NCBI GenBank assembly: GCA_023407575.1
Contig: JAEYLX010000049.1
Coordinates: 186,001-250,000, forward strand
Direction: 5' to 3'
Length of the DNA: 64,000 nt
Origin: Bacillota bacterium
GTDB lineage: Bacteria > Bacillota > Clostridia > Lachnospirales > Lachnospiraceae
The notes below the pieces were generated by a model. The model saw only the letters and a list, made by a program, of their open reading frames with translations, was not told the DNA's origin and did no database searches. Of the stretch, positions 27,152-37,390 are shown piece by piece. The stretch's first letter is position 1. Each line of letters begins with the position of its first letter. The position numbers and the translations under genes are program-made.

Positions 27152-28585
27152 TTAGTCTCTCATTTTTTTTACTGTTTTTATAGCAATTATTCCTCCTGCA
27201 ACTCCTCCTGCCACAGCAATGAGATATCTTATGACTGTATACTGATACAGAAATAGTCCGAAAAGAGATGCAGCAATTGTGACAACTGCCATCAAACAAA
27301 CTACTTTATCATTATATATGTATCTCTCTCTGCGCTCCTTAGCTTGCACCTTCCTTGCGAATAATGCCTGACCGCCTGCTAAAATAATATAGGATAATAA
27401 AGTTGAATACGCAGCTGCCATATATCCAAATGCTTTGATAAAAACATAATTCAGCACAACATTCACAATCGCTGCCACAACCGAGGAATACATAATATAT
27501 TTTGTACTTTTATGATAGATCAGCAGGTTAGAATACATATTAGAGACAGAAGTCAGGAAAACACCCGCAGCAATTGGAGGCATAATGTAAATTGCTTTAT
27601 AATACTCCTCTGTTGTCAGAATCTTGACTATTTCCGGAGCGAAAAATGCTAATATGACAGCAATAATTGCATAGGAACCCATCAAAGAAATGGAGATTTC
27701 CCGAATCTTATTTCCTTTCTTTTCAATGTTCTCATATAAATAAGGAATGAAAGATGCATTAATTGCCGCCCAAACCAGTAAAGAAATGGAACTAACTGTA
27801 TACAGGGTACTATAGATTCCCACCGCATCATTACCAACCATTCTGCTAATGATCATACGATCAGAAACATTTAATACCTGACTTGCAAACCCATAACCTA
27901 TAAGCGGAATGCTTAGTTTCAAAGAATATTTCCAATACCTAAGATTTACTACCACCTTCCCTTTTACATAAAGACAGATCCACAAAATAGCTGCAACTGA
28001 TATAGCTATTGCATTTGTCGCATAAACTCTTCCTTCCGCAATCCTATCAGACCCGACATCGGTCAGTTTTAAGACAACAAGAATGGATACCACTGTTGCA
28101 GTTAGTGCTGTTCCCATTGTAAGAGCCGCTGACAATTTATATTTATATTCATACCTTTGCCGCAACAACCAAAAATCCTGTGCTGGTAAAAAGAAAAAAG
28201 CAAAAAACATCAATACCATCAGTTCTGTAGGTAATCCGATAAAACTATTCCAAATTCCAGGACAAATGAAATATACTCCTGCCAGCAGCAATGCCATGAT
28301 TGAAGTTAATGTAAGTACGGAGGACTGATATTGATCTCTCTCTCCTTCAAATTCTCGCATTGCTGATTGAAATCCACCCGATGTTAATGAAAGTGTTGCT
28401 ACCACATTAATCAATATGTACCAGGAATTATATAAATTAACGACTCCTAATTCACTTGTCGACATAATTCTGGTAAAAATCGGCACTGTAATCATTGACA
28501 GACCGCGTGAAAATACTGATGCGATGGTATATACAATTGCAACCCTAACCCCTAAAGGAATTTTTTGCAGTTTATCTTTTAACAT
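27152..28585 (-). CDS. Wzx-type polysaccharide flippase
   Basis: 477 residues, 12-14 membrane spans, MATE/Wzx superfamily. N-terminal VRVAIVYTIASVFSRGLSMITVPIFTRIMSTSELG is the typical Wzx opening. It flips the undecaprenyl-linked repeat unit across the membrane before Wzy polymerises it. ATG 28585 (GGAG six bases upstream) is favoured over ATG 28597, whose site is too close. Lies between the downstream epimerase and an upstream glycosyltransferase-like gene. Confidence 0.92.
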   Translation of the reverse strand: MLKDKLQKIPLGVRVAIVYTIASVFSRGLSMITVPIFTRIMSTSELGVVNLYNSWYILINVVATLSLTSGGFQSAMREFEGERDQYQSSVLTLTSIMALLLAGVYFICPGIWNSFIGLPTELMVLMFFAFFFLPAQDFWLLRQRYEYKYKLSAALTMGTALTATVVSILVVLKLTDVGSDRIAEGRVYATNAIAISVAAILWICLYVKGKVVVNLRYWKYSLKLSIPLIGYGFASQVLNVSDRMIISRMVGNDAVGIYSTLYTVSSISLLVWAAINASFIPYLYENIEKKGNKIREISISLMGSYAIIAVILAFFAPEIVKILTTEEYYKAIYIMPPIAAGVFLTSVSNMYSNLLIYHKSTKYIMYSSVVAAIVNVVLNYVFIKAFGYMAAAYSTLLSYIILAGGQALFARKVQAKERRERYIYNDKVVCLMAVVTIAASLFGLFLYQYTVIRYLIAVAGGVAGGIIAIKTVKKMRD

Positions 28586-28617
28586 TCTGCTCTCCATTCT
28601 CTCCGCACTTTATGTCA

Positions 28618-29544
28618 TCATACAAATCGTTCGGCCCATGATTCCAGAGAATAATATTCTCGAACGCTTTCTGGATATTCTTGAAATTTTAATTGAAAAA
28701 ATTCTGATATATCCTCTCCGCTGGTACATGCAAGATCAATTACAAGTATGTTATTTTTATTATAAAATTTCGCATCCTTTATTGTTTTATTTGTGGTTAT
28801 AAGCTTTTTATTTAAAAATATTGACTCCATAACCCTCATCGAAAAACCATCTTGATCCGATTGCACAATATCTAAAATTGATTGGCTGCTATTAACCATA
28901 TCTAAATACGAGTTGTAATCAATATATTGATTTCTCACTTCAAAGGGCAATCCAGAAGTTTGACTATTCAAATCTACAATAACAAATTTGGCAGTTACAT
29001 TTGCTTCCTGAAATGTTTGATATAAACTTAGGAGCTTATCTTTTTTATCCTTCAAGAAACCTACAAAAATCGTATCATATTTTATTTCTGTCTTTGGAAG
29101 ACTTAAAGTCCGATCATACATAATCGTATTAAAGTGAAAATTATATTTTTCACAATTCCCTTTATCATAGCAGTAGTATTTAAATCCCGCCTCGTCGACT
29201 AAATTTCTCATTTTTATATATTTTGTATCATCTTTGATAATGTTCCAGGAATATAAACTCTTAACAGCCGCGGGTGCCTTTTTACTGATATTCATTAACA
29301 AACAATTATCTATTTCCAGTGCCATATCTAATACAATTATTTTGTTTACTTTTGGGAGGATTTTAAACCAATCTCCGTAGTATAGATATGTGTAGTTCCA
29401 TTTCATCTTTCTAAATAATCTTAATAAGTTATGTTTTAACGAAACAGAATCTCTGAATACAGTCTGAATCGTCATCTGCTCATTGTTAACTCTTTCAAAA
29501 TAATAGGCACGTCTGTCAGCAGCAATTATTAACGTATCAATCAT
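28618..29544 (-). CDS. Probable glycosyltransferase of the EPS operon
   Basis: 308 residues, soluble. The C-terminal half reads like a GT-B nucleotide-binding domain (YDTIFVGFLKDKKDKLLSLY, then SDQDGFSMRVMESIFLNKKLITTN), where FSMRVMESIFLNKKLIT corresponds to the donor-binding helix of polysaccharide glycosyltransferases. The N-terminal half is divergent, so I do not name a donor. Start overlaps the Wzy stop by 4 bp (ATGA) with AGAGGGG upstream. An alternative is a non-catalytic polysaccharide biosynthesis protein. Confidence 0.6.
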   Translation of the reverse strand: MIDTLIIAADRRAYYFERVNNEQMTIQTVFRDSVSLKHNLLRLFRKMKWNYTYLYYGDWFKILPKVNKIIVLDMALEIDNCLLMNISKKAPAAVKSLYSWNIIKDDTKYIKMRNLVDEAGFKYYCYDKGNCEKYNFHFNTIMYDRTLSLPKTEIKYDTIFVGFLKDKKDKLLSLYQTFQEANVTAKFVIVDLNSQTSGLPFEVRNQYIDYNSYLDMVNSSQSILDIVQSDQDGFSMRVMESIFLNKKLITTNKTIKDAKFYNKNNILVIDLACTSGEDISEFFQLKFQEYPESVREYYSLESWAERFV

Positions 29545-30806
29545 GCTAGTTCCCCTCTTTGTACAAGTCTTTTGTTTAACAGTAAATACAGTGGAATTAT
29601 CATCAGGGAGGGATAAAATAAATCTGTTTGCGCCAGTGTCGTATTGAAGAACAATATTACAAACAGTATTCCCGGAAATAATTTCTCATATTTTATTACA
29701 GGTTTAAACACCATATACATACTGATGATCCATGGAATAATACCATAAACAGCTGCAAAAGCTACCACGCTGGCTGCTACCAGCCCGGAGGCATATTCAT
29801 CTTTCAAAATATTCAATGCATCATACCCAACCCCTAATGGATGTTTGATTACTGATGCCAGACTAACAATAATTGTTCCTAATCTATATAGTCCTGTTCC
29901 TTCCGATATGTTAAGTCCTGATCCATTATCTCCAAATAATTTATGAATGATCTGGACATAAACTATACTTTCTGTCCCTCTGTATGTATAGTCTACCAGC
30001 AAAACAATAAATCCGATTGCCATTACTCCAGTAATATAAAGCTTAATCTTTGAGGTGTTATAATCCTTCTTTCTGGAAAAATAGAAAAACAAAATAATAA
30101 ACATCATTCCTATATATCCTGTTGTGGATTGACAGGTTATCAGTGATAGCAAAACAATAAACACCGCTCTTTTATATTCTTTTTCACCCTTAAATCCTAT
30201 CTTCTCTTTCCAAAACAGCAGCACAAAAAGAGCTGAATTTAAAACAATCTGATATACACCTGGTTCTGTATAAATCCCACAATTTCGGGTTGGGTGAATT
30301 TCAAGATAACTATAGAGCAGCACACCTTTTCCGTGTAAATATATCTCATATCCAGCCGTTCCCATTGTCTGGGTATCAAAGGTAACAGCCGGCCAAGCAT
30401 TCACCAAACTGGGAAATACTAAAAATATCACCCAAAATGTAATGCTGATGACAGCAAAGATTTCAACCAAATTAAGCCAACGTCTCAAAAATTCTCTCTT
30501 ATTTGCACTGATTGCCATCTGTGCTGATATAATACATACTACAAATTGAAACCAAGCTGAAATCCCTGCACCGCCATTGGTATAAAGTCTGGTAAAGACC
30601 ACAAATATTAAGAGCAAAATGAAAAAGATCGACGAGTAATTACTCCTATATTTTTTGTTTATAGTGTATAAAATAATATACAGTATAATGATTGCATAAT
30701 ACTTCAGATCTCCCGTTAAAAACTTTGCAAAAAGACAGCTGCCTGGTACAATCAACATAATATAAATTAATAAGTATTGAGTAATTGCAGATACTTTAAC
30801 TTTCAT
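29541..30806 (-). CDS. Wzy-type polysaccharide polymerase
   Basis: 421 residues with about 11 membrane spans and one larger outside loop (~130-190, which contains an HPTRNCGIYTEPGVYQ motif, typical of O-antigen ligase/polymerase families). Polymerises lipid-linked repeat units outside the membrane. Start overlaps the preceding SDR gene by 11 bp; AAGGA lies seven bases upstream. Paired with the Wzx flippase two genes on. Confidence 0.87.
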   Translation of the reverse strand: MKVKVSAITQYLLIYIMLIVPGSCLFAKFLTGDLKYYAIIILYIILYTINKKYRSNYSSIFFILLLIFVVFTRLYTNGGAGISAWFQFVVCIISAQMAISANKREFLRRWLNLVEIFAVISITFWVIFLVFPSLVNAWPAVTFDTQTMGTAGYEIYLHGKGVLLYSYLEIHPTRNCGIYTEPGVYQIVLNSALFVLLFWKEKIGFKGEKEYKRAVFIVLLSLITCQSTTGYIGMMFIILFFYFSRKKDYNTSKIKLYITGVMAIGFIVLLVDYTYRGTESIVYVQIIHKLFGDNGSGLNISEGTGLYRLGTIIVSLASVIKHPLGVGYDALNILKDEYASGLVAASVVAFAAVYGIIPWIISMYMVFKPVIKYEKLFPGILFVILFFNTTLAQTDLFYPSLMIIPLYLLLNKRLVQRGELA

Positions 30807-31662
30807 ATAATATTCCTTGAGCTAGAGCATCCCTTTTCTTGCTGCAAATGATTTGTCTTATCTTTTTGTCATTTCCCCATACTGCCTTAGAATCGTATGC
30901 TCTATCGGGAAACTCACCATACCCCAGTTTTATTTTATAATGGTTTTCTCTAATAAATCGTTCCACTCTGTCAGCTAGCTTCTCTGGTTTTCCAGAACAT
31001 ATATTAATAATTCCTAAAATGTCATCTTGTACCACAGTTGCTGCAATCTGATAACAAAAGTCCTCATAATCTAAAAAATCATATTGATTTTCTCCAGATG
31101 TAAATGGAAATTTATCTTTCCCTTCTTTTTCAGCACTAACAATTTTAGAAAAAAACGAATTCCCAAATTGTATATTAGATACGATATAATAACCCCTTAA
31201 CCACTGAAATTGGGTTTTTCTTTGACTGCTAATTAGTTCTATCATATCTCTTAGACTGTTTTTGGCTATCCCATATAAATTCATTGGCTTACAAGGCGTA
31301 TCTTCATTGATAGCACCTTCAAAAAAGCCAATCTCATGCATGCTTCCCAGAACAGCTACTCGTTTGACTCCAGAATTAATCATCCTCTTCAAGAATAAAA
31401 AATGTAATGGCAAGTCAAGAACATGATTATCAGAATTATGTACGAAACCATCCCTCCAGGCTAAATGCAATACTACATCAGGATTTTCAAAGTACTCATA
31501 AGGATCATCTATATTAAAAATATTGCATTCCACGCTTTTCGCACGCTCATCAACATGAGTCACTGACAGATCAGTAGCAATTACTTTCCACCCATCATTT
31601 AACAGTTGTTTTACAATACCAAACCCCAGATAGCCATTTGCTCCTGTAACCAGTATTTTCAT
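30796..31662 (-). CDS. NAD(P)-dependent SDR epimerase/dehydratase
   Basis: 288 residues from ATG 31662 (GGAGGTGA just upstream; a longer reading to 31704 is rejected). Begins MKILVTGANGYLGFGIVKQL, the extended-SDR Rossmann motif. The catalytic tyrosine motif is YGIAK (~131-135). Short for the family, with a reduced C-terminal substrate domain, so the sugar-nucleotide substrate is unclear; reductase, epimerase or dehydratase activity all fit. Member of the EPS operon. Confidence 0.82.
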   Translation of the reverse strand: MKILVTGANGYLGFGIVKQLLNDGWKVIATDLSVTHVDERAKSVECNIFNIDDPYEYFENPDVVLHLAWRDGFVHNSDNHVLDLPLHFLFLKRMINSGVKRVAVLGSMHEIGFFEGAINEDTPCKPMNLYGIAKNSLRDMIELISSQRKTQFQWLRGYYIVSNIQFGNSFFSKIVSAEKEGKDKFPFTSGENQYDFLDYEDFCYQIAATVVQDDILGIINICSGKPEKLADRVERFIRENHYKIKLGYGEFPDRAYDSKAVWGNDKKIRQIICSKKRDALAQGILYES

Positions 31663-31729
31663 TTTCACCTCCACCCGCATGGTACCCTTTGAAATGTACC
31701 ACACTGCTCTTTTATTTTTAGTACCTTGC

Positions 31730-32803
31730 TTAAATAGCGTTAATTATATTTTCCCATCTTACTCCAATAGCTTCGACGGAAAGCTTCTCCCGTACAGTTG
31801 CAGCTTCTTTAGAAAAGCTCTCTGATAACTGTTTATTACTGGCAATCTGGTCCATTGCTGAACACATTGCCTCTGGATCTCTCACCGGAACAAGAAAGCC
31901 ATTGACTCCGTTATTAATATACATTCTGGCGCCACCCGGAGAACAATCGGTGCAAACACAAGGAAGCCCTATTGCCATTGCTTCCAGCATTGAATTTGAC
32001 AAGCCCTCATAATCCGAAGGCAATACAAACATTGCAGCAGTACACACCTGTTCATGCAACGAAGATGTAAAACCTTTAAAATACACTTTACTGTTCAAAT
32101 TTTTATTCAAAACCAGAGCTCTCAGTTCTTCTTCCATTATTCCATTCCCATATATTGAAAGAGAATAATCTGGATACTTGTCAAGAAAACGTTCAAATGC
32201 CTCTATAAGCAGCGGGAAATTTTTTTGAGGGTCAAGTCTGGCAAAGGTCACAACTTCTTTTCTGCGTTCTCCAGAGTATGGCATAGGCAAATCTACTTTA
32301 ATTGGATTTGCGATAATTTCACCCTTATCCTGGATCTGTCTGCTGTAAAAACTTTTCGCACCATTTGTTTGAAAAACGACTCTTTTGCATTGGCTGATTT
32401 CGTATAATTTGTTTACTATGTATTTTTTTAAAACTCCTTTGATTGTTTGATATGGGTCGTTTCTTTCAGATACAATCACCTTTATACTCAAACCTATAGC
32501 TGCAAAGGTTGTATATAAATTTTCATTCGTTAGAAACGAAATAAATACTGCATCCTTATTCCTTATCATGAAGTTTCTTATATTTCTTACAGTGGCTGCT
32601 TTTTTTATCAGCCCATTGCTTGTTCCAATGCTGCTTGTATCTAATTTCACATGTTCGTTCAATGTGTATACACACTGATTTTCCCTCAGGAGAAAAACGG
32701 TTACCTCATAATCTTTTTTAGCCAGGTAATTTGTCAAAATAGACACAACCCGCTCCGCTCCTCCTCCTGCTAATGACGGCATGATGAATACTATTTTTTT
32801 CAT
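31730..32803 (-). CDS. GT4-family glycosyltransferase
   Basis: 357 residues from ATG 32803 (AAAGGTG upstream; an ATG five codons earlier overlaps that site). GT-B fold: N-terminal MKKIVFIMPSLAGGGAERVV, with the GGAER acceptor loop, and C-terminal EGLSNSMLEAMAIGLP, the EX7E donor motif. Retaining transferase that adds a sugar to the lipid-linked repeat; donor unknown. Member of the EPS operon. Confidence 0.92.
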   Translation of the reverse strand: MKKIVFIMPSLAGGGAERVVSILTNYLAKKDYEVTVFLLRENQCVYTLNEHVKLDTSSIGTSNGLIKKAATVRNIRNFMIRNKDAVFISFLTNENLYTTFAAIGLSIKVIVSERNDPYQTIKGVLKKYIVNKLYEISQCKRVVFQTNGAKSFYSRQIQDKGEIIANPIKVDLPMPYSGERRKEVVTFARLDPQKNFPLLIEAFERFLDKYPDYSLSIYGNGIMEEELRALVLNKNLNSKVYFKGFTSSLHEQVCTAAMFVLPSDYEGLSNSMLEAMAIGLPCVCTDCSPGGARMYINNGVNGFLVPVRDPEAMCSAMDQIASNKQLSESFSKEAATVREKLSVEAIGVRWENIINAI

Positions 32804-32831
32804 GTGGACACCTTTCATTGTTGTAAATTTA

Positions 32832-34073
32832 CTAATCTCTTTGAAAAATATCGCGTGTATAGATCTTGTTCCTTACATCATTCAGGCAACTATCATACCT
32901 ATTTGCAATGATTGCCTGGCTACGCTTTTTAAATACATCTAAATCATTTACAACCTGACTTCCAAAGAAGGTATCATCATCCTTAAGAGTTGGTTCATAA
33001 ACAATGATTGTTGCGCCTTTGGCCTTTATTCTCTTCATAACACCTTGAATAGAACTTTGACGAAAATTGTCGCTGTCGCTTTTCATCGTCAGCCGATATA
33101 CACCAACAATTACTTCCTTTTCTTTGCTTGCATCCCAACTGTCATTTGCTTCATAAGCACCTGCAAGCTCCAAAACACGATCGGCAATAAAAGATTTTCT
33201 TGTTCGATTACTATCTACTATAGCTTGTATCAAGTTCTCAGGAACATCGGCATAATTAGCCAACAGCTGTTTGGTGTCTTTGGGAAGGCAATACCCTCCG
33301 TATCCAAAAGAAGGATTGTTATAGTAAGTACCGATTCTCGGGTCAAGACATACTCCCTGAATAATTTTCTTTGTGTCCAATCCTTTTATCTCCGCATATG
33401 TGTCTAATTCATTGAAAAATGATACTCGAAGTGCCAGATAGGTATTGGCAAATAATTTCACTGCTTCTGCTTCACTAAAGCCCATATATAAAGTTTCAAT
33501 ATTATCTTTTATTGCTCCCTGCTTCAAAAGTTCTGCAAAGGTGTGTGCCGCCTCCACTAATCGTACATCCTCCATATCCGTTCCAACTATAATTCGACTT
33601 GGATACAGATTGTCATATAAGGCTTTGCTCTCTCTTAGGAATTCCGGGCTGAAGATTATATTTTTGTGATCGAACTTTTCTCTGATATAGGCTGTATATC
33701 CCACCGGAATCGTAGACTTGATTACTATGACTGCTTCTGGATTGTATTCAATGACTAATTTTATGACCACTTCTACAGCGGAAGTATCAAAGAAGTTTTT
33801 CTTACTGTCATAGTTGGTAGGTGCAGCTATAACCACAAAATCCGCATCAGAATAAGCCGTTTTTGCATCCAGCGTTGCTGTTAAATTAAGCTCCTTCTCC
33901 GCCAGATACTTTTCTATGTACTCATCCTGAATCGGTGATTTTTTTTGATTAATAAGATCAACTTTTTCCGGGATAATATCCACTGTAGTTACCTGGTTAT
34001 GTTGTGCTAAAAGCGAAGCAATTGACAACCCGACGTAACCGGTTCCAGCAACAGCAACTTTATAAGCTTTCAT
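32832..34073 (-). CDS. ugd: UDP-glucose 6-dehydrogenase family protein
   Basis: 413 residues. NAD-binding VAVAGTGYVGLSIA (~6-19), central helix domain, and the catalytic cysteine in GYGGYCLPKDT (~255). Oxidises UDP-glucose to UDP-glucuronate in two NAD-dependent steps. The next gene upstream, a UDP-glucuronate 4-epimerase, can use its product to make UDP-galacturonate, so the polymer is probably acidic. Length is normal for the bacterial enzyme. GGAGGAT seven bases before ATG 34073. Confidence 0.92.
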   Translation of the reverse strand: MKAYKVAVAGTGYVGLSIASLLAQHNQVTTVDIIPEKVDLINQKKSPIQDEYIEKYLAEKELNLTATLDAKTAYSDADFVVIAAPTNYDSKKNFFDTSAVEVVIKLVIEYNPEAVIVIKSTIPVGYTAYIREKFDHKNIIFSPEFLRESKALYDNLYPSRIIVGTDMEDVRLVEAAHTFAELLKQGAIKDNIETLYMGFSEAEAVKLFANTYLALRVSFFNELDTYAEIKGLDTKKIIQGVCLDPRIGTYYNNPSFGYGGYCLPKDTKQLLANYADVPENLIQAIVDSNRTRKSFIADRVLELAGAYEANDSWDASKEKEVIVGVYRLTMKSDSDNFRQSSIQGVMKRIKAKGATIIVYEPTLKDDDTFFGSQVVNDLDVFKKRSQAIIANRYDSCLNDVRNKIYTRDIFQRD

Positions 34074-34133
34074 TTATGATCCTCCATTTTAACCGCATTG
34101 TTACTATAACTTGACCTTGTGCTTCCATAACTA

Positions 34134-35201
34134 TCACAAGATATAATAGGCTTTATACCATTCAGCAAATTTGCGTAATCCATCTCTTAAGGATGTACTT
34201 GGTCTGAATCCAAAATCGTGCTCCAGTGCAGTGGTATCTGCATATGTAACAGGTACATCTCCAGGCTGCATCGGAACTAGTTCCTTATGAGCTTCAAAAT
34301 CATAATTCTCCGGCAATACCCCTGCACGAATGAGCTCCTGCTGCAAAATGTCCACAAAGTCCAATAGATTTTCCGGCGTCTGATTACCGATGTTATAGAT
34401 TTTATAAGGCGGAAGAGGTAACCCATCTTCACCAGATTTTTTTTCCGGAGCTTTCTGCAGAACTCTAACTACGCCCTCGATAATATCATCAATATAAGTA
34501 AAATCACGCTTACAGTTACCGTAGTTGAAAATCTGAATCTTCTTACCCTCCCGAAGCTTATCTGTAAATCCAAAGTATGCCATATCAGGACGTCCGGCTG
34601 GTCCATAGACCGTGAAAAATCTTAGACCTGTAGATGGAATGTTGTACAGTTTACTATAAGCATGTGCCAACAGCTCATTCGACTTCTTGGTAGCTGCATA
34701 GAGTGAAACAGGATTATCTACTTTATCATCTGTACTATATGGAACTTTCTTATTTGTACCATATACCGAAGAGCTTGATGCATACACCAAATGCTCTACT
34801 CCTTTAGCACCGTTCTCATAAGAATTGCGACAGGATTCAAGAACGTTGTAAAAGCCTATCAAATTTGACTCTATGTAAACGTCTGGATTCGTAATGGAAT
34901 ATCTCACCCCGGCTTGCGCTGCCAGATTGACAACAATATTGGGCTGATATTCTGCAAAAATAGTATGAAGCAATTGTTTATCCCCAATGGACCCCTTGAT
35001 AAACGTAAAATTGGGCTGGGCAGACAATCCTGCCAGCCTCGCTTCCTTTAATTTCACATCATAGTAGTCATTTATATTGTCAATCCCGATAATTTTTACA
35101 TGATCCGTATCCACCAGCAAACGCTTTGCCAGATTAGATCCTATAAATCCTGCCACACCTGTAATTAAAACTACTTTTCTATCTAAATTCATCTCTGCCA
35201 C
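34134..35201 (-). CDS. UDP-glucuronate 4-epimerase (CapI/GalE type)
   Basis: 355 residues from GTG 35201, seven bases after GGAAGGGG; this start fits the family length (~340) better than a longer reading to 35279 that would overlap the upstream gene. Rossmann motif GVAGFIGSNLAKRLL, LAAQAGVRYSITNP and YAATKKSNE (Tyr and Lys of the SDR triad) are typical of UDP-GlcA 4-epimerases. Interconverts UDP-glucuronate and UDP-galacturonate. Confidence 0.9.
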   Translation of the reverse strand: MAEMNLDRKVVLITGVAGFIGSNLAKRLLVDTDHVKIIGIDNINDYYDVKLKEARLAGLSAQPNFTFIKGSIGDKQLLHTIFAEYQPNIVVNLAAQAGVRYSITNPDVYIESNLIGFYNVLESCRNSYENGAKGVEHLVYASSSSVYGTNKKVPYSTDDKVDNPVSLYAATKKSNELLAHAYSKLYNIPSTGLRFFTVYGPAGRPDMAYFGFTDKLREGKKIQIFNYGNCKRDFTYIDDIIEGVVRVLQKAPEKKSGEDGLPLPPYKIYNIGNQTPENLLDFVDILQQELIRAGVLPENYDFEAHKELVPMQPGDVPVTYADTTALEHDFGFRPSTSLRDGLRKFAEWYKAYYIL

Positions 35202-35262
35202 TTTATTACCCCTTCCGTCTGTTTGATATAAGGAGTGTTTCACAACTGAAACATCCAACTCT

Positions 35263-36279
35263 CTACGACAGCTTTCCATCTAACAGCATCCCATAAAACG
35301 TCTTTTCCCCATTTTTCTCCTTCGGATAAGACTGCTTCCAACTAAGTTTAAACATATAAGTATCCTCTTTTAGTTCCTGCCACTTATTCTCATCGTACGG
35401 ATTTGCCAGTCTTTTATATAGCTCATCGCACGCTGGGTTATTAGGCGTAATACCCTTAAATGCTCTATCAACCTTTTCACTGTATCTTTGAACCAACACA
35501 ATCAGATAATCTAAAAATAGATAATCTATCATCGAATCATTCATTCTCCAATATTGAAAAGCAAAATCGCGTATGATAGCAAATATACTGCGATGTTCAA
35601 AATCACATCCAAACGAATAATTTGCAAAATATCCAGATGCAATAGAAGCATGGAAATAGTCTGGTCTTTTAATTGACCATACGGGCCAGGATAAATACTG
35701 TTCCAACGTATTGCCAGTACAGAAAAATGTTGAATCCACCCATATTCCACCATGCTCTGCCAGCAACTCAAGTCTGAGCAAATCAGAATAATGTGTACGC
35801 GATATAATACCTTTTTTTCTTTTTTCTTCAATCCATACAGGAAAGATAACATAATCTTTATAGTTAGTTTCTGTAATTACAATTACTCTATGACCATTTA
35901 CATTTTGACGAATAGAATCGATACACTTTTTCACAATAGCAGGCGCTTGATCTTCTCCCTGCCACCAACATACCCATATACAGTTTTCAAACTTAGAAGT
36001 TCCATTGCAGCTTGTCCTATTAAAGTCATATGCTGCAATATAACTGGAAAACGTATTTTCAAAGTATTCCAGCATTACTTTATGCTTTTTTATCAAATGC
36101 TTTTTAAATACAACTGTTTCCTTATACCCATTATGATTCATAATCTGAATATCAATTTTTGCTCTTAAAGTTACCAAAGCATCACTCCACGAAGTAACCT
36201 TTGCAACTCTTTTTGTCGCATCCAATTCTTCGATAATACGACGAGCTATTCGTTTTATATTTCTGTGTCCAACTGCCAT
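35263..36279 (-). CDS. Capsular polysaccharide synthesis glycosyltransferase (GT32-like)
   Basis: 338 residues from ATG 36279, four bases after the preceding stop, with GAGGAT in the end of that gene as ribosome site; ATG 36294 is an alternative. The Caps_synth/Gly_transf_sug domain is shown by IWVCWWQGEDQAPAIVKKCI, RTHYSDLLRLELLAEHGGIW and the DxD-like GGIWVDST. GT-A-type retaining transferase with a sugar-nucleotide donor. Member of the EPS operon. Confidence 0.87.
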   Translation of the reverse strand: MAVGHRNIKRIARRIIEELDATKRVAKVTSWSDALVTLRAKIDIQIMNHNGYKETVVFKKHLIKKHKVMLEYFENTFSSYIAAYDFNRTSCNGTSKFENCIWVCWWQGEDQAPAIVKKCIDSIRQNVNGHRVIVITETNYKDYVIFPVWIEEKRKKGIISRTHYSDLLRLELLAEHGGIWVDSTFFCTGNTLEQYLSWPVWSIKRPDYFHASIASGYFANYSFGCDFEHRSIFAIIRDFAFQYWRMNDSMIDYLFLDYLIVLVQRYSEKVDRAFKGITPNNPACDELYKRLANPYDENKWQELKEDTYMFKLSWKQSYPKEKNGEKTFYGMLLDGKLS

Positions 36280-36283
36280 ATTC

Positions 36284-37390
36284 CTAATCCTCATTCTTAA
36301 GCCTTTTATATTGCTCAAAATAATAATCCTCCAGCACTTTATATGCAGTTTTGATATTATAATGACTGTTAACAATATCGTTTCTATCTGAGCTTCTGTT
36401 TTGTCTACTGCTTTCCATAATTCTTTCCGCCCAGCTTTCAGGCGTATTCTTTAATGAAATAAATTGAGTTTTTTTATTGAACGCAACCTCTTTAGGAACC
36501 TTATCTGAAAAAACACACGGCAAATCTGCAAACTGTGCTTCTACTCCTACTACTGGAATTCCCTCAAAGAAAGAAGGTAGAACAAACACATCCATTGCTT
36601 GATAAAGTTGATACACATCACTACGATTACCTAAAAAAATTGTCTTTTCATCTATAAAAAGCTGTTTTGCCAGTTCTCTGATTTCTTGTTCTCTTTCACC
36701 TGTTCCTACAAGCAATAAAATTGAATTTTTTCTTTTCTTTTTAATTTCAGCAAATATTTTTAATAAATAGTTATGATTTTTCTGGTAGGAAAGTCTCCCT
36801 ACATGGCCAATTACAATGTGATCATCAAGGCTTAGTTCTTTTCGTTTTAAATTTCTAATTGTCGGATCAAAGTAAAACTGTTCTGCATTAACAGCATTGG
36901 GAATCACCTGAAAATCTTTATTTCTAAACAAGAATCGTCCAGCTTCCTCCCCACAAGCGAGATAGTGGTTTGCAGCGGTTGTAATTCCGTAACGAAAAAA
37001 TTGTTTTAAGATATATTTAAAGTCCCTATCAATAGAGGTATTATGACTATGCGCAATTCGGACAGGTACTCCAGCTTTTTTAGCAGTCCATAAAACAAGA
37101 TAACTCATTGAATCAATGTGTGAATGAACAATTTGATATTCCCGGTGCTCTGCCCAGAATACTTTCATCCATTTGAAATATGCTGGATAATTCTGCGGAT
37201 ACAATCTTGGAGCGTAGTACATTTTTCCGCCCAGACTAATTATTTCATCATCATAATCATTTTTTTCGGGACGGTGGGTGAGAAAATCAAACTGTATTTT
37301 GCTTCTATCTATATTTCTGTAGTAATTCATGAGCATTGTTTCCAATCCTGCTCGATGCATATCATTTACTACTTGTAGAACTCTTATCAT
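36284..37390 (-). CDS. GT4-family glycosyltransferase (EpsF-like)
   Basis: 368 residues, GT-B. N-terminus MIRVLQVVNDMHRAGLETMLMNYYR and C-terminal EGIPVVGVEAQFADLP donor motif resemble EpsF-type transferases. Start overlaps the previous stop by 4 bp (ATGA) with AGAGGT upstream, so translation is coupled. Member of the EPS operon; donor unknown. Confidence 0.92.
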   Translation of the reverse strand: MIRVLQVVNDMHRAGLETMLMNYYRNIDRSKIQFDFLTHRPEKNDYDDEIISLGGKMYYAPRLYPQNYPAYFKWMKVFWAEHREYQIVHSHIDSMSYLVLWTAKKAGVPVRIAHSHNTSIDRDFKYILKQFFRYGITTAANHYLACGEEAGRFLFRNKDFQVIPNAVNAEQFYFDPTIRNLKRKELSLDDHIVIGHVGRLSYQKNHNYLLKIFAEIKKKRKNSILLLVGTGEREQEIRELAKQLFIDEKTIFLGNRSDVYQLYQAMDVFVLPSFFEGIPVVGVEAQFADLPCVFSDKVPKEVAFNKKTQFISLKNTPESWAERIMESSRQNRSSDRNDIVNSHYNIKTAYKVLEDYYFEQYKRLKNED